Shown here piece by piece: positions 48,404 to 59,201 of a stretch of 64,000 bases of DNA. The stretch's first letter is position 1; every line of letters begins with the position of its first letter. The notes below the pieces were generated by a model. It had not been told where the DNA came from and searched no databases. It saw nothing but the letters and a program-made list of their open reading frames with translations. The DNA comes from Agarivorans sp. TSD2052 (lineage in GTDB: Bacteria; Pseudomonadota; Gammaproteobacteria; Enterobacterales; Celerinatantimonadaceae): positions 32,501 to 96,500 of the forward strand of contig NZ_CP096670.1 of the NCBI RefSeq assembly GCF_023238625.1, read 5' to 3'. A program made the position numbers and the translations under genes.

Positions 48404-49003
48404 ATGCCCTTATCTTCATTGATCAGCGCTGGTGTTGAAGCACTCAGCAATCAAGTATTGTCGCTCGATGAAAGCAGCAGCCAGCGTCGTAGCCAGCTAA
48501 CAGGTAAAGTGTTAGCGATTAAAATCCAGCCTTTGCCGTGTTTTTATTTTGTGATTAGCGAGCAACAACTCGATGTGCTTAACCAATATGAGGCGGTGGC
48601 TGATTGTAGTTTGAGCATGTCCTTGTTTACTTTGGCTGAGCTTAAACAAGCTGACCGAATTCCCAACCTGATCAAACAAGATAAATTGCAGTTGGAAGGT
48701 GACATTAAATTGGCCCAACAGTTTGCTGATTTGTTTTTGCAGCTCGACCCTGATTTTGAAGAAAAATTATCACAACGCATTGGTGATGTAGCCGCATATC
48801 AAGTGGTGTCTAAAGGCCGTATGGTGGCTGACGTGCTCAACCGTGCATTTAGCAAAGCCCCCGATAAAATCACCGAACTTGCCAGCGAAGAGTGGAAATT
48901 GCTGGTGGGTCAGTTGGAATACCAAGCGTGGCAGCAACAAGTGCAAACATTAGCTAAAGACCTCGACAGTTTGGCTGCGCGTATCCAGGAATTGAGTGAA
49001 TGA
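48404..49003 (+). CDS. ubiJ: Ubiquinone biosynthesis accessory factor UbiJ
   Basis: 199 aa. SCP2-like N-terminal lipid-binding domain (residues about 15-110, [20 protein letters not shown]) followed by a helical tail. Part of the soluble Ubi complex that holds the prenylated intermediates. Nine bases after ubiE, and its stop overlaps ubiB (ATGA). Confidence 0.9.
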   Translation: MPLSSLISAGVEALSNQVLSLDESSSQRRSQLTGKVLAIKIQPLPCFYFVISEQQLDVLNQYEAVADCSLSMSLFTLAELKQADRIPNLIKQDKLQLEGDIKLAQQFADLFLQLDPDFEEKLSQRIGDVAAYQVVSKGRMVADVLNRAFSKAPDKITELASEEWKLLVGQLEYQAWQQQVQTLAKDLDSLAARIQELSE

Positions 49004-50628
49004 CCCCTAAAGAGTTTGCTCGTTTTCGCCAAATTAATCGCACTCTTTGCCACTATGGTATCGATCAATTATTGCCTAAACGATTTTGGCCTTGGCCATT
49101 GCGTTTGCTGCGAGCCTTAGTTTTTTGGTGGCGTAACCAGCACCAACAGCGTCCTGCTGGCGAGCGTATCCGCTTAGCCATGGAAGAGCTAGGCCCAGTA
49201 TTTATCAAGTTTGGTCAGATGATGTCTACTCGGCGGGATTTACTGCCGCCTGATATTGCCAATGAGCTAGCGCTGTTACAAGATCAAGTTTCTCCTTTTA
49301 GCGGTGAGTTGGCTAAACAACAAATCGAATTAGCCTTAGCACAGCCTATCGACCAGTTATTTGATGACTTCGATATGCAGCCCTTAGCCTCCGCTTCAAT
49401 TGCGCAAGTACACACTGCTCGCTTAAAAGAAAATGGCGCCGAGGTCGTACTTAAAATTATCCGCCCGGGTATTGAAGCCACTATCTTATCTGATATTGCC
49501 TTAATGCAACGCGTCGCTAGCTTTTTTGCCCGCTTTTTTGCCGATGGTCGCCGCTTGCGCCCCAAAGAAGTGGTGGAAGAGTATCGTAAGACCATTGTTG
49601 ATGAATTAGATTTAGCCCGCGAAGCCTCAAATGCGATTCAGCTACGTCGCAACTTTACTAATGCTAAAGAGTTATACGTACCGGAGGTATATAGCGACTA
49701 CTGCAGTAAAACACTGTTAGTGATGGAGCGAATTTATGGTATTCCGGTGGCCAATATTGACGAGCTAGAGGCGCAAGGTACCAACATGAAGTTGTTGGCT
49801 GAGCGCGGCGTAGAGGTATTCTTTACCCAAGTGTTTCGCGATAGCTTCTTTCATGCTGACATGCATCCGGGCAATATTTTTGTATCACGAGAGCACCCAG
49901 AAGACCCGATGTATATCGGGATAGATTGTGGCATTGTGGGTACCTTAAACAAAGAAGATCAGCGCTACTTAGCCGAAAACTTTTTGGCCTTTTTTAATCG
50001 TGACTACCGTAAAGTGGCGCAATTGCATGTTGATTCAGGTTGGGTGCCTTCAGATACCAAAGTGGAAGAATTTGAAGCTGCCATTCGCACCGTATGTGAG
50101 CCTATCTTTGCAAAACCCTTGTCTGAAATCTCTTTTGGTCATGTATTACTTAATTTGTTCAATACCGCGCGTCGATTTGACATGCAAGTACAGCCACAGC
50201 TGGTACTATTGCAAAAAACCTTGTTATATATTGAAGGCTTAGGCCGTCAGCTATATCCAGAGCTTGATTTATGGGCGACCGCCAAGCCATTTCTAGAGCG
50301 CTGGATGCGTAAACAAGTAGGGCCAGAAGCGGTATTTTCAGCTTTGAAAGAAAAGGCGCCATATTGGTTAGAAACGCTGCCGCATCTACCAGAGTTGGTT
50401 TATGATAACCTGCAGTTAGCTAAACAGCAGCAACTGAAGTTTCAACGCTTTACCGAGCGCTATTTACAGCAGCAAAAACAACGGCAACGCAGTTTATTGC
50501 TGGGCTTAGCGGGCGCAGCCAGTTTGATTTCAGCAGCCGTTATTTACCCCAGCTTGCCAATCTTGGCCTTGGGCTTAACGGCTGCCAGTGTGTTAGCTGG
50601 GTTTATTGGCTGGCAACAACTAAAATAG
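49000..50628 (+). CDS. ubiB: Ubiquinone biosynthesis regulatory protein kinase UbiB
   Basis: 542 aa. ABC1/COQ8 atypical kinase with the KxGQ helix motif [16 protein letters not shown], the A-rich loop [22 protein letters not shown] (catalytic-type loop) and GIDCGIVG (DFG-like). Two hydrophobic segments at the C-terminus (about 500-538) anchor it. ATPase that supports ubiquinone synthesis. Overlaps ubiJ by 4 bp. Confidence 0.96.
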   Translation: MTPKEFARFRQINRTLCHYGIDQLLPKRFWPWPLRLLRALVFWWRNQHQQRPAGERIRLAMEELGPVFIKFGQMMSTRRDLLPPDIANELALLQDQVSPFSGELAKQQIELALAQPIDQLFDDFDMQPLASASIAQVHTARLKENGAEVVLKIIRPGIEATILSDIALMQRVASFFARFFADGRRLRPKEVVEEYRKTIVDELDLAREASNAIQLRRNFTNAKELYVPEVYSDYCSKTLLVMERIYGIPVANIDELEAQGTNMKLLAERGVEVFFTQVFRDSFFHADMHPGNIFVSREHPEDPMYIGIDCGIVGTLNKEDQRYLAENFLAFFNRDYRKVAQLHVDSGWVPSDTKVEEFEAAIRTVCEPIFAKPLSEISFGHVLLNLFNTARRFDMQVQPQLVLLQKTLLYIEGLGRQLYPELDLWATAKPFLERWMRKQVGPEAVFSALKEKAPYWLETLPHLPELVYDNLQLAKQQQLKFQRFTERYLQQQKQRQRSLLLGLAGAASLISAAVIYPSLPILALGLTAASVLAGFIGWQQLK

Positions 50629-50672
50629 ATAATAAGGTCTTGTTGGCCTGATGAAACAAAAAGGAAAAAATA

Positions 50673-50912
50673 ATGGGTGGAATTAGTATTTGGCAACTGT
50701 TGATCGTAGCGGTCATTGTGGTGTTGTTATTTGGAACCAAGAAATTACGCAACATGGGTGGCGATCTCGGTTCTGCCGTTAAAGGCTTTAAAAATGCGAT
50801 GAGTGATGATGAGACTAAGCCAGCTGAAAAATCTACCCCTGAGCAGCTTGACCAAAAGAAACAGCAGGCTGAAGACGCCAGTAAAAGCAAAGAAAAAGAC
50901 CAACAAGGTTAA
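50673..50912 (+). CDS. tatA: Sec-independent protein translocase subunit TatA
   Basis: 79 aa. N-terminal membrane helix [22 protein letters not shown] then an amphipathic helix ([19 protein letters not shown]) and a charged tail. Forms the pore of the Tat system. AAAGGAA precedes the ATG. Confidence 0.95.
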   Translation: MGGISIWQLLIVAVIVVLLFGTKKLRNMGGDLGSAVKGFKNAMSDDETKPAEKSTPEQLDQKKQQAEDASKSKEKDQQG

Positions 50913-50914
50913 GC

Positions 50915-51295
50915 ATGTTTGATATTGGTTTTTGGGAATTAGTGTTGATCTCGATAATGGGCTTAGTGGTCTTAGGCCCCGAACGCTTGCCGAGTGCCAT
51001 TCGCAGTGTATTGGCGGTGGTGCGTAAGGTTAAACAGTCGGTGTCGGCGGTCACTACCGAGTTAAAACAAGAGCTCGAGTTAGATGAGTTGCACCAAAAC
51101 CTAAAAAAAGCTGAGCAGCAGGGCCTTGAATCATTAAACAGTGATTTGAGCGAGTCTTTTGAAACGCTAAAAGCCCGCGCTGAGTCGGTGACTCGACCTT
51201 ATCAAAAAGTTGAACCAGAAGAACAGCACCAGCCAGACATGGTGAAAATGCCTGCCGAACCGCCATCTGAAGCCAGCCAAGAAGATAAAAAATAA
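50915..51295 (+). CDS. tatB: Sec-independent protein translocase subunit TatB
   Basis: 126 aa. MFDIGFWELVLISIMGLVVL membrane helix with conserved GPERLP, then a long amphipathic helix and acidic tail. Forms the twin-arginine receptor with TatC. Two bases after tatA. Confidence 0.95.
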   Translation: MFDIGFWELVLISIMGLVVLGPERLPSAIRSVLAVVRKVKQSVSAVTTELKQELELDELHQNLKKAEQQGLESLNSDLSESFETLKARAESVTRPYQKVEPEEQHQPDMVKMPAEPPSEASQEDKK

Positions 51296-51298
51296 CTT

Positions 51299-52045
51299 AT
51301 GAGTGATGCCCCAGCGCAGCCCCTAATCGAGCATTTAGTTGAGTTACGCAATCGCTTGTTGCGTGGTGTTATGGCCTGTTTAATTGTATTTCTTTGCCTC
51401 GTTTATTTTGCAAACGACATCTATTCATTAGTGGCTGAGCCTTTGTTACAGGTATTGCCTGACAATGCCAGTATGATTGCCACCGATGTGGCCGCACCCT
51501 TTTTTACCCCGATTAAGTTAACTTTAGTGGCGTCGGTATTTCTAGCGATGCCTTATTTGTTGGCGCAAGCGTGGAGCTTTATTGCGCCAGGTTTATATCA
51601 GCATGAACGCAAGTTGCTTATTCCTTTAGTCTTCGGCTCTGGGGTATTATTTTATGCTGGAGTGGCATTTGCCTTTTTTGTGGTGTTTCCGCTCGCATTT
51701 TCCTTTTTCACTGCGGTGGCGCCCGAAGGGGTCACCATTGCTACCGATATCTCTAATTACCTCGACTTTGTATTAAAGCTGTTTTTTGCCTTTGGTTTGG
51801 CTTTTGAGATCCCGGTTGCCACAGTGTTGTTATGTTGGTCAGGCGCTACGTCACCAGAAAAGTTACGCAGCAAACGGGCTTATGTAATTGTAGGGGCTTT
51901 TGTGGTGGGCATGTTACTCACGCCGCCAGATGTGATTTCACAAACCCTGTTGGCCTTACCTATGTGGTTACTCTTTGAGGTGGGTCTATTCTTCTCGCGA
52001 TTTTATGTGAGCAAAGATGACGACACTGAACAAACAGAGGCCTAA
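51299..52045 (+). CDS. tatC: Sec-independent protein translocase subunit TatC
   Basis: 248 aa with six membrane segments; [16 protein letters not shown]-terminus and the conserved [10 protein letters not shown] segment. Recognises the twin-arginine signal, such as that of the subunit at 13575. Three bases after tatB. Confidence 0.96.
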   Translation: MSDAPAQPLIEHLVELRNRLLRGVMACLIVFLCLVYFANDIYSLVAEPLLQVLPDNASMIATDVAAPFFTPIKLTLVASVFLAMPYLLAQAWSFIAPGLYQHERKLLIPLVFGSGVLFYAGVAFAFFVVFPLAFSFFTAVAPEGVTIATDISNYLDFVLKLFFAFGLAFEIPVATVLLCWSGATSPEKLRSKRAYVIVGAFVVGMLLTPPDVISQTLLALPMWLLFEVGLFFSRFYVSKDDDTEQTEA

Positions 52046-52053
52046 TTAGCCAG

Positions 52054-52833
52054 ATGTTTGATATAGCCTTAAACCTAAGTAGTTCTCAGTTTGATAAAGA
52101 CCGAGATGCCGTGATTGAGCGCGCTCAGTTAGCCGGCGTAAGCGGTATGTTGCTATTGGCCAGTGATATGGACGAGAGCAAAGTGGTTGCCGAGTTAGCC
52201 TTGCAGTGGCCGCAGCTTTGCTACGCCACCGCTGGTGTTCACCCGCACGATGCAAAATCTGTTTCTGTTGAACAAATTCAAGGTTTAACACCCCTGTTGG
52301 CTCAATCACAGGTGCTTGCTGTGGGCGAATGTGGCCTGGATTTCAATCGTGATTTTTCTCCTCGCCCGCAACAAGAAGCCATTTTTGAAGCGCAGTTAGC
52401 CCTAGCTGCCGAGCTAAATATGCCAGTGGTGATGCACGAGCGTGATGCGCACCAACGCTTTATTGATATATTAAAACCGTGGCGAGACAAACTGCCGGCT
52501 GCGGTTCTGCATTGCTTTACTAGCGATAAAAGCGCCCTAACAGCCTGCTTGGACCTTGATTTATACATCGGCATTACCGGCTGGGTATGTGACGAGCGCC
52601 GTGGCCTAGATCTACAACAGCGCGTAAAGGAGATCCCTGCTAATCGTTTGTTATTAGAAACCGACGCTCCCTATTTATTGCCTAGAGACTTAAGGCCAAA
52701 ACCGAAAAGTCGCCGCAACGAACCCTGTTATTTGGGTCACATCTACCAGCGTGTCGCTGATTTACGCCAGCAAGCCCTACCAGAGCTACAACAACAAGTG
52801 CAGCAAAACGCCGCCCGCCTATTTCAACTTTAG
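52054..52833 (+). CDS. tatD: TatD-family 3'-5' DNA exonuclease/DNase
   Basis: 259 aa. TatD amidohydrolase fold: [16 protein letters not shown] (metal Glu), VVMHERDA and [13 protein letters not shown]. As in E. coli TatD, the N-terminus ([16 protein letters not shown]) lacks the HxH pair seen in YcfH/YjjV. Despite its name, it is not needed for Tat export; it is a metal-dependent nuclease. Eight bases after tatC. Confidence 0.93.
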   Translation: MFDIALNLSSSQFDKDRDAVIERAQLAGVSGMLLLASDMDESKVVAELALQWPQLCYATAGVHPHDAKSVSVEQIQGLTPLLAQSQVLAVGECGLDFNRDFSPRPQQEAIFEAQLALAAELNMPVVMHERDAHQRFIDILKPWRDKLPAAVLHCFTSDKSALTACLDLDLYIGITGWVCDERRGLDLQQRVKEIPANRLLLETDAPYLLPRDLRPKPKSRRNEPCYLGHIYQRVADLRQQALPELQQQVQQNAARLFQL

Positions 52834-53003
52834 TGTCTCTCGACCTTGTGTCTTAACCTAGCGCTATCGGATTACCGCTATCAGAAGCGGGGGGCTTGGC
52901 TATATTGTTAAAACATTCCTATGCTTGAAAGAAAGGTCTGTAATTTCACTGAAATGTAAAACAAAGCGGTGTTGAAATACCCACTCAAGGACGAGGCTAT
53001 ATT

Positions 53004-53921
53004 TTGACTATTCTGGTGTTATTTCTTAAGCGTTACTGTTTAGTGGTCGTGTATTTATTGCTGCTCACGCCGGCTGCAATGGCGGCTATCGTTAATAATA
53101 ATCACCTCTATCAAAAAACTCAGCAGATTAGCCAGCAATTGGCTGTCATTCGTGCTCAACAAAACCTGCCAGCGCTTAACAGCGAGCCACAAATTGTTGC
53201 CGACAAATTGGCCATTCATTTAGTGTTTAAAACTCAGCAACTCAATGAGCTGGCGGCAAAGCTACAAAGCCAGCATGGTGTGGCAGCCACCCCAGCAGAT
53301 GCCATTGCCTACGCGGTGATTCGTCCGCGCAGCGTGATGCCTTATTTAGAGAGTTTAGAACAGCAGTTAGCCAGCGTAACCCGCAAACTTCAGCTAGCTA
53401 AAACTGCTGATATAGAGCGCCCTTTGGGGAAATCGGTTAATGATGTTTATCAGCAGTTGGTGATGATAGAGCAGCTTTTTGCTGATTTGCTTGAACGTGA
53501 GGCTAACGTTGCTCTGGCACGTAACTTAACCATCATTAAAGGCGATTTACAGCAAATTAGTCAGCAAAAAGACCTGCCGCTAGAGTTTGCTTCTGTTAAC
53601 GCCTATCAGAATCGAGAAGTCACAGATGCCAATATTGTGGCCTTTCAATGCTTGTATTTGCTAGAGCGTTTGTTTCGCCAATTAGCCATTGAGCCAAGCA
53701 AGCCTGGCCGTTTACCTACCGCCGAATCAAATATTTACCAACTGGTAGATACCACCGTCAATTTACGGGCTGAATTACATCGCGCCAAAACCCTGTTGCA
53801 AATTGAACAAGACAGTGAGGCTCAAGCACAAATCAGCGTGACTAATGCTAATCAGGCCTATGCTCAGCTTGAGCAATTGCGTAGCGGTCTGTTGACAATG
53901 GTGGGAGCGAAAGCCCTATGA
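53004..53921 (+). CDS. Exported helical protein co-transcribed with a chemoreceptor
   Basis: 305 aa. N-terminal signal peptide (about 1-28, ending PAAMAA) and then mainly helical sequence with Leu/Gln heptads; no metal or catalytic motif. Starts at TTG with GAGG nine bases upstream. Its stop overlaps the start of the downstream methyl-accepting chemotaxis gene (ATGATGG). A periplasmic partner of the receptor is a reasonable inference; no known ligand-binding family recognised. Confidence 0.65.
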   Translation: MTILVLFLKRYCLVVVYLLLLTPAAMAAIVNNNHLYQKTQQISQQLAVIRAQQNLPALNSEPQIVADKLAIHLVFKTQQLNELAAKLQSQHGVAATPADAIAYAVIRPRSVMPYLESLEQQLASVTRKLQLAKTADIERPLGKSVNDVYQQLVMIEQLFADLLEREANVALARNLTIIKGDLQQISQQKDLPLEFASVNAYQNREVTDANIVAFQCLYLLERLFRQLAIEPSKPGRLPTAESNIYQLVDTTVNLRAELHRAKTLLQIEQDSEAQAQISVTNANQAYAQLEQLRSGLLTMVGAKAL

Positions 53922-55861
53922 TGGACAAATTAAGCTTGAGTCAAAAAATCGCCCTAATTCCAATCGGTATCGTTCTATTGCTTGGCATTATGTTGTGGAG
54001 TAGTACCTCAGCACTAAGAAATGTTGAGCAGCAAGCCGTCGCTTTTTCTGAGAATGTTGAACCTAGCGCGCGCTTAGCCGGAGAGTTATCGGTGAATGCT
54101 TTGCAGCGTTTGGTGGTGCAATCTCGTTATAGCCAAACAGAAGATCCCAATTTGCTGCATGCGTATCAGCAATTAGCAGAGCAAGCCGAAAACTTAGATA
54201 ACAGCCCCCATCTTGCTGGATTTAGTAATGCCGAGCAAATTACCAGCAATAGCCAATTACTCGACCAGTATTTTGCTGATGAATTGGTGCCTTTATTGGC
54301 CGAAGTTAGCCGCTTAGAAAGCCTAGTATTGAGCCAAGTTGTCCCACAGGCCCTAGCCAAGAGCTCTGATATTCATGCCACCTTAGACCCGCTTAATTCT
54401 GGCCGTTTACCGGGACTCACCATTAATCTCGCCAACCATATTCAAGCGTCGGCCATTGCTTTAATGAGCCACCTCAAGCGTCAAGACAGCCGCAGTAAAG
54501 ACCGCTTTTATTTGGAATTGTTTGGTGCCCAGAATGCGTTGCTCGATCTCACCAAAGGTTTAAACCGAGAGCATCATAAAGTGTGGATTGGACAAGTTGC
54601 CAGTAATGTTAATCAACTGGCTGATTCAGCCAGTCGGCTATTCGATCTGTTGCTCGAACAACAGTTACTGATGGAAGAGCTGCTTAACCCTGCTGCCGAA
54701 CAAGTGGTGCAACAGGCGGGTAATAGCCAACAACGCCAGTGGCAGGTATTAAGTGAGTCGAGCCGAGCCATTAGCCAGCAGTTACAACAAACGGCATGGG
54801 CCAATATGGCCTTTGGTCTATCGATAGTGGTGATATCTTTGCTAATGGGTTGGCTGATTACTCGCTTAATTCGCCAGCCAATTGTGACTATGGTGGAAGC
54901 GATGCAGGCCATTGCTCAAGGAGATGGGGACCTTACCCAGCGTTTAAACGTAAAAGGGAAAGATGAGCTAGCGCAACTAGCGCAAGCCTTTAACCAATTT
55001 ATTGAACTGCTGCAAACTACAGTGACTACCATTAACCAAAATGTTGCAGCGCTTAATCTCGCCGCCGGTCAACTAAACCAGTTAGCCCAACAATCAAAAG
55101 ATCAAATGGGCCAGCAGCAGCAAGTGGTTGGCGAGGTGAGCAAGCATATTGGTCAGTTATCACAAGGCTTTAATGAGGTGGCTCAGCATGTGCGCAGTGC
55201 CGATTCGTCGGCCATTGCCATCGATCAAGCATCCAATCAAGGTAATCAGCTCACCCAATCAGCAACCACAGAGATTAAGCACTTGGTAAACCAAGTCGAC
55301 AGTGCTTCTGAAGATATGCGTGAATTGGCAAAAAACAGTAAAGATGCCAGTAAAATCTTAGAGGTTATAAACAATATTGCCGATCAAACCAATTTACTGG
55401 CATTAAATGCCGCCATTGAATCAGCCCGGGCGGGTGAACATGGGCGAGGCTTCGCAGTGGTTGCCGATGAAGTACGTAATCTGGCCAAACAAACGCGTGG
55501 GTCGACTGATCAAATTGAACTGATGATGAATGAGTTAGTGAAAGGTGCGGAAAAAACCGAAGGTCAAATGCGCCAAGGCCGCAGTCAAGCCAGTGCCAGC
55601 TTTGAGCTGATGTCGAAGATGCAGCAATCGGTCGAAACCACCCATCAACTTGTCAGTGACATTACCCGCTTGTTAGATGATGTGAGTGCCGCTTGTGATG
55701 CGCAGCTACATACTTCGGATACGGTGGTTCATGAGATGCAAGATATAGAGTCAGCCGCGCAGCGCAGTTTAGAGGGAACCGAGCAAACCGCCGAGCAAGC
55801 AGTTAAGGTTGGCCAGCTAAGTGACTTAATCCAAGCCAGTATCGCCAATTTTAAAGTGTAG
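53918..55861 (+). CDS. Methyl-accepting chemotaxis protein
   Basis: 647 aa. Membrane segment 1 at about 11-29, a large helical periplasmic domain (30-295), membrane segment 2 (about 296-318), HAMP, and a cytoplasmic signalling hairpin with the canonical tip [20 protein letters not shown] followed by [19 protein letters not shown] (about 481-521). Methylation-site-type Gln/Glu pairs flank it. Cotranslated with the exported protein upstream by a 4-bp overlap. The ligand is unknown. Confidence 0.92.
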   Translation: MMDKLSLSQKIALIPIGIVLLLGIMLWSSTSALRNVEQQAVAFSENVEPSARLAGELSVNALQRLVVQSRYSQTEDPNLLHAYQQLAEQAENLDNSPHLAGFSNAEQITSNSQLLDQYFADELVPLLAEVSRLESLVLSQVVPQALAKSSDIHATLDPLNSGRLPGLTINLANHIQASAIALMSHLKRQDSRSKDRFYLELFGAQNALLDLTKGLNREHHKVWIGQVASNVNQLADSASRLFDLLLEQQLLMEELLNPAAEQVVQQAGNSQQRQWQVLSESSRAISQQLQQTAWANMAFGLSIVVISLLMGWLITRLIRQPIVTMVEAMQAIAQGDGDLTQRLNVKGKDELAQLAQAFNQFIELLQTTVTTINQNVAALNLAAGQLNQLAQQSKDQMGQQQQVVGEVSKHIGQLSQGFNEVAQHVRSADSSAIAIDQASNQGNQLTQSATTEIKHLVNQVDSASEDMRELAKNSKDASKILEVINNIADQTNLLALNAAIESARAGEHGRGFAVVADEVRNLAKQTRGSTDQIELMMNELVKGAEKTEGQMRQGRSQASASFELMSKMQQSVETTHQLVSDITRLLDDVSAACDAQLHTSDTVVHEMQDIESAAQRSLEGTEQTAEQAVKVGQLSDLIQASIANFKV

Positions 55862-55946
55862 CTTTGTGTTCCAGTAATGAGTAAGCCCTCTCTTAGTCAG
55901 CTTCTTAAATCAACCGCTTGAAATTGCTAATTGTACATTGTTAGCC

Positions 55947-55965
55947 AATAACGATAATCATTGTG
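55947..55965 (+). promoter_or_regulatory. Fur-box-like sequence
   Basis: AATAACGATAATCATTGTG agrees with the 19-bp consensus (GATAATGATAATCATTATC) at 15 of 19 positions. GATAAT within it could also act as a -10. A TTGTAC sequence 16 bp upstream (55931-55936) matches a -35 only partly. It is not near the start of any annotated gene (MCP stop at 55861; next gene at 56360). Confidence 0.5.
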
Positions 55966-56053
55966 AAAATAAACTAATACCACCATTTTTATTTTGAAAG
56001 CATTTTCATGCTGCGTAATTAGGCGTAGCTCATGCTTTTGGTGTTATGTTTTT
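55965..56053 (+). ncRNA. Candidate structured small RNA or long terminator
   Basis: From 55977 the strand folds: ATACCACCA pairs with TGGTGTTAT (8 of 9 bases), then AAAGCAT with ATGCTTT (7 of 7), then GCTGCG with CGTAGC (6, one G-U) around an 8-base loop; the right arm is contiguous and is followed by TTTTT. Size (about 85-90 nt if transcription starts just past the Fur-like box) and layout fit an iron-regulated small RNA, but it could equally be the MCP terminator. No RyhB core sequence is recognised. Confidence 0.35.
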
Positions 56054-56280
56054 AATTAATTAAAAATATTGTTCTGCATCAGATTGTTTATTTTATTTTA
56101 TTTTCACAAAATAACTCTGGGTGATGCTTAAGCTTGAGGTGGATAAGGTTTATTTGATCATAAATGTATGTTTGTAAAGATATTTTTATTAAATTTTTAT
56201 TGTGAGTGTTCTTTGGTTTAGCTTCACATTTTAATATTTCTTTAATAAATGGTGGGTAATTTATCGTGCTATGTTTTTGT

Positions 56281-56316
56281 TGTGAGCAAAAATAAACGCA
56301 TAAATATAAGCTCACA
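56281..56316. promoter_or_regulatory. Inverted repeat in the alkaline phosphatase leader
   Basis: TGTGAGC and GCTCACA, 22 bases apart, lie 44 bp upstream of the phosphatase ATG in an otherwise very A/T-rich leader (56050-56359). It could be an operator or a hairpin near the start of the mRNA. No PHO-box tandem repeat was recognised. Confidence 0.35.
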
Positions 56317-56359
56317 TAAAAATATATAAATCAATATTGATATTTATTAAGGAAAGTTA

Positions 56360-58594
56360 ATGCAAGTTAGAAATGTAATTAAAGTAGTCGCGGGGATCGC
56401 TATTGCTTCAACGGTAGTGGGTTGCTCAGACGACACTGAATATGTGTACCTAGATCCACCGATCGCCGACACCATTGATTTAGGCCCATTTAAGTGTACT
56501 GACGAAGAGTTAGCCGCAGATGCCGCTAAAGATTGCCGTTTGTACATTAAGGGCTCAATGAACAGTTGGTCATCTCGCCCTGAGGCGCAACTGCATTATC
56601 AAGGCGAAGGCGAATACATCGCCTTATTTAGCATGCAGCCGGGCGAGTATTCATTCAAAATCTCTGATCCTAGCTGGAGTGCGGAACGTGACTTAGCGAT
56701 TAGTGATGAAGCTGATCCTGAAGTAATATTCGACACCCCTATGGAACTACAGCGTAAGTACGACGACTTTAGTAACCAAAACATGGACATCACCGTAGCC
56801 AGCGATGAAGACCAAGTTTATCGTTTCACTTTAGATTCTTCAGCGGGCATAAATAACCCCAGTTTGTTGATTGAAAACATTACCGACACAGATGCCGACA
56901 AACTGTCTGAAGCCATGTACATTGTGGGCACATTTAACGATTGGACCGCCACTGATAGCAGTGCATTCATTTATAAAGGTGCAGGTAACTACGAAGCTGA
57001 AGTGACTTTTGCTGAAGCGGGTACGGTTAGCTTTAATGTCCACCAAGGTATGGATAAAGCGAACGTCTATGGTTCGTTAGATAATCAGCCAATTAGCTTA
57101 ACCGAGGGAGCATCGGCTTTAACTACTTACCCTGGCGGCAAAATGTCTGCCCAAGTGGAAGCGGGGAGCTATGTATTTTCACTATCGATATTAGGTGATG
57201 GCCAGTTGGCTGTGCCGTTGTCTATCGCTAAAGTGAGAGCAGTAGTTGGCCACGACACCATTACTGCCGCTAATGTTGCCACAAACATTACCGCCGACGG
57301 TAGTACCTTTGCCCAAAGCTACGCTTGGAATGCCGAAGGTGATATGACTGTAAGCTTGAGTGATGATGCTACGCAAACGCCTGCCACGGTTCGCCAAATG
57401 GCCACAGCCGATGCAGAAGGTCGCTACACGGTAACGCTGACTACCAACAAAGACCTGACTTCAGAAGCTAGCGCCAGCCACGACGTGGATGTCATTGAGC
57501 TAGACAATGCCAATAACATTGTAATGATGATTGGTGATGGTATGGGATACCCGCAGTTAGATGTTACACGCGCTTATCAAGGAGAGGCATTATTCCTAGA
57601 GTCGGGTAAACACCGTGGTGATATTAAAACAGCCAGTGCTGATACCTTAGGCTACGAAAACCTTGCTGAGCTTGGCATGAATTACTACACCGACTCTGCC
57701 GCCGCCGCTACTGCGATGGCCACTGGTCGTAAAGTAATTTCAGGCACTATTGCTCAAGCCCGTCCTGGTGATGGCTCTGATTTAGAAACCATTTTGGAAT
57801 ACGCACAAAGCTTGGGTAAATCAGTAGGTATTGTTGCTACGTCACACTGTGTACACGCTACGCCTGCCGCTTTTGCTTCGCATGGTCCAAACCGTAATGA
57901 CTTCGTGACTTTGTCACAAAGCATGTACGGTGATGTTCAACCTAACGTTACCCTATGTGGCAGCAAGCTAGTTGACGGCGTAGACGTGATTAGCGCTGAA
58001 GCGACAACTGCTGGTTACACTGTGGTTAAAAACAAAACGGACCTAATTCCAGCGGTGGCTGCATTGCCAGCGACAGATCCAAACGCAGAGATTTTATTCG
58101 CTGGTATTTTTGGTGAAGACGAAATTCCCTATGTATTGCCTATGGAAGGCCAGAAAAGCTATGCAGAGCAAGACATTCCACAGCTGAATGAAATGACTGA
58201 GATAGCTATCGAGATCTTATCGAAAAATCCGAATGGCTTTGTACTGATGGTTGAAGGCTCGCAAATCGACTTTGCAGGCCATATCAACGACGAAGAGCGT
58301 GTCATTCACGAAACCATCGCCTTTGATAAAACGGTAGCAGAAGTGGCGAACTGGGCTGAATTGCGCAGTGACGCTATGGTTATTGTTACCGCCGACCATG
58401 AAACGGGTGGCTTAGCATTAGAAAAAACCAACGGTATTGGTCAAGTGCCAGAAGTCAGTTGGAAGTGGGGAAGCCACACTAATGCAGACGTGCCAATTGC
58501 TTCTTGGGGTCTCAACTCACATGCCTTTGTCGGTCGCACTGTAGAAAATACCGCGATTTATAATGTTATACGTGGCGCCTTAGACGCTCAATAA
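56360..58594 (+). CDS. Lipoprotein alkaline phosphatase with N-terminal carbohydrate-binding-like domains
   Basis: 744 aa. Lipobox VVGC (Cys22). Two related N-terminal blocks (LYIKGSMNSWSSRPEAQLHY about 61-80; MYIVGTFNDWTATDSSAFIY about 186-205) have the G-x-x-N-x-W pattern of CBM48/SusE-type starch-binding folds; a third strand-rich stretch spans 290-385. The phosphatase domain (385-744) has metal Asp393 (MMIGDGMG), nucleophile Ser446 (TDSAAAATAMATG), H499/T501 (CVHATP), E632, D637, H641 (VEGSQIDFAGH), D679/H680 (TADHETGG) and H706. AAGGAAAG precedes the ATG. A surface-attached monoesterase; the N-terminal domains may hold it to a glycan. Confidence 0.88.
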   Translation: MQVRNVIKVVAGIAIASTVVGCSDDTEYVYLDPPIADTIDLGPFKCTDEELAADAAKDCRLYIKGSMNSWSSRPEAQLHYQGEGEYIALFSMQPGEYSFKISDPSWSAERDLAISDEADPEVIFDTPMELQRKYDDFSNQNMDITVASDEDQVYRFTLDSSAGINNPSLLIENITDTDADKLSEAMYIVGTFNDWTATDSSAFIYKGAGNYEAEVTFAEAGTVSFNVHQGMDKANVYGSLDNQPISLTEGASALTTYPGGKMSAQVEAGSYVFSLSILGDGQLAVPLSIAKVRAVVGHDTITAANVATNITADGSTFAQSYAWNAEGDMTVSLSDDATQTPATVRQMATADAEGRYTVTLTTNKDLTSEASASHDVDVIELDNANNIVMMIGDGMGYPQLDVTRAYQGEALFLESGKHRGDIKTASADTLGYENLAELGMNYYTDSAAAATAMATGRKVISGTIAQARPGDGSDLETILEYAQSLGKSVGIVATSHCVHATPAAFASHGPNRNDFVTLSQSMYGDVQPNVTLCGSKLVDGVDVISAEATTAGYTVVKNKTDLIPAVAALPATDPNAEILFAGIFGEDEIPYVLPMEGQKSYAEQDIPQLNEMTEIAIEILSKNPNGFVLMVEGSQIDFAGHINDEERVIHETIAFDKTVAEVANWAELRSDAMVIVTADHETGGLALEKTNGIGQVPEVSWKWGSHTNADVPIASWGLNSHAFVGRTVENTAIYNVIRGALDAQ

Positions 58595-58607
58595 GTACTC
58601 AGCAATG

Positions 58608-58627
58608 TCCCCCGGCTAGTCCGGGGG
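58608..58627 (+). terminator. G+C-rich hairpin between phosphatase and DUF3299 genes
   Basis: CCCCCGG-ctagt-CCGGGGG stem, 13 bp past the phosphatase stop, without a T-run. Could slow transcription or stabilise the mRNA end; the next gene starts 16 bp later and may be reached by read-through. Confidence 0.5.
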
Positions 58628-58642
58628 CATATAGGTAAAGTA

Positions 58643-59113
58643 ATGAGAATTTTTGTTTTATTGGGTTTGTTGTGCAGCTTTGTTGGTCAGGCATCGAGCA
58701 ACCCGTGGCTGAGTTTAGTTCCAGAGTTAGAGCGCACTAGCCAAGTATTTCAAGTTAACCATCAGCAGTCTCTTGATCAGCAAGCAGAGCAAAATACTCA
58801 AGGTACGATGGTGCAAGCGCTACACGGCCAAAACATGCGTATGCCGGGGTTTGTGGTGCCTTTAGAAACCAATGGCGACAAAATTACCGAGTTTTTCTTA
58901 GTGCCATTCTTTGGCGCTTGTTTACATTTTCCGCCACCACCGCCTAACCAAATTATTCATGTGAAACATGCCGCTGGCATTGATATGGTTGAGCCTTGGC
59001 AAGTTGTTTGGATAGAAGGTGAGTTATTGGTACAACATGCCCAAATTGAAGGGGTAGCGAGTGCTGGTTATGCCATGAATTTAAAAAAAGACATTGAGTT
59101 TTATGCGCCTTAA
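58643..59113 (+). CDS. DUF3299 family exported protein
   Basis: 156 aa with a signal peptide (1-17). The family block MRMPGFVVPLETNGDKITEF and FFGACLHFPPPPPNQIIHV is present, including the Cys and Pro run. Members are periplasmic proteins, often near metal-handling or transport genes; function is not established. AGGTAA precedes the ATG. Confidence 0.87.
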   Translation: MRIFVLLGLLCSFVGQASSNPWLSLVPELERTSQVFQVNHQQSLDQQAEQNTQGTMVQALHGQNMRMPGFVVPLETNGDKITEFFLVPFFGACLHFPPPPPNQIIHVKHAAGIDMVEPWQVVWIEGELLVQHAQIEGVASAGYAMNLKKDIEFYAP

Positions 59114-59201
59114 GCGCTAATTGATAGTGTTAAAACAGCGCTAGCTCGCTGGTAGTTTTTTATGAGAGTATCTAACTCACAATCAGGGAGTTAGATAAAC
59201 C

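Noticed and set aside
56088-56315. 75-codon minus-strand frame in the A/T-rich phosphatase leader
   Set aside because: Lys/Asn/Ile-rich composition expected from A/T-rich DNA; no ribosome site.
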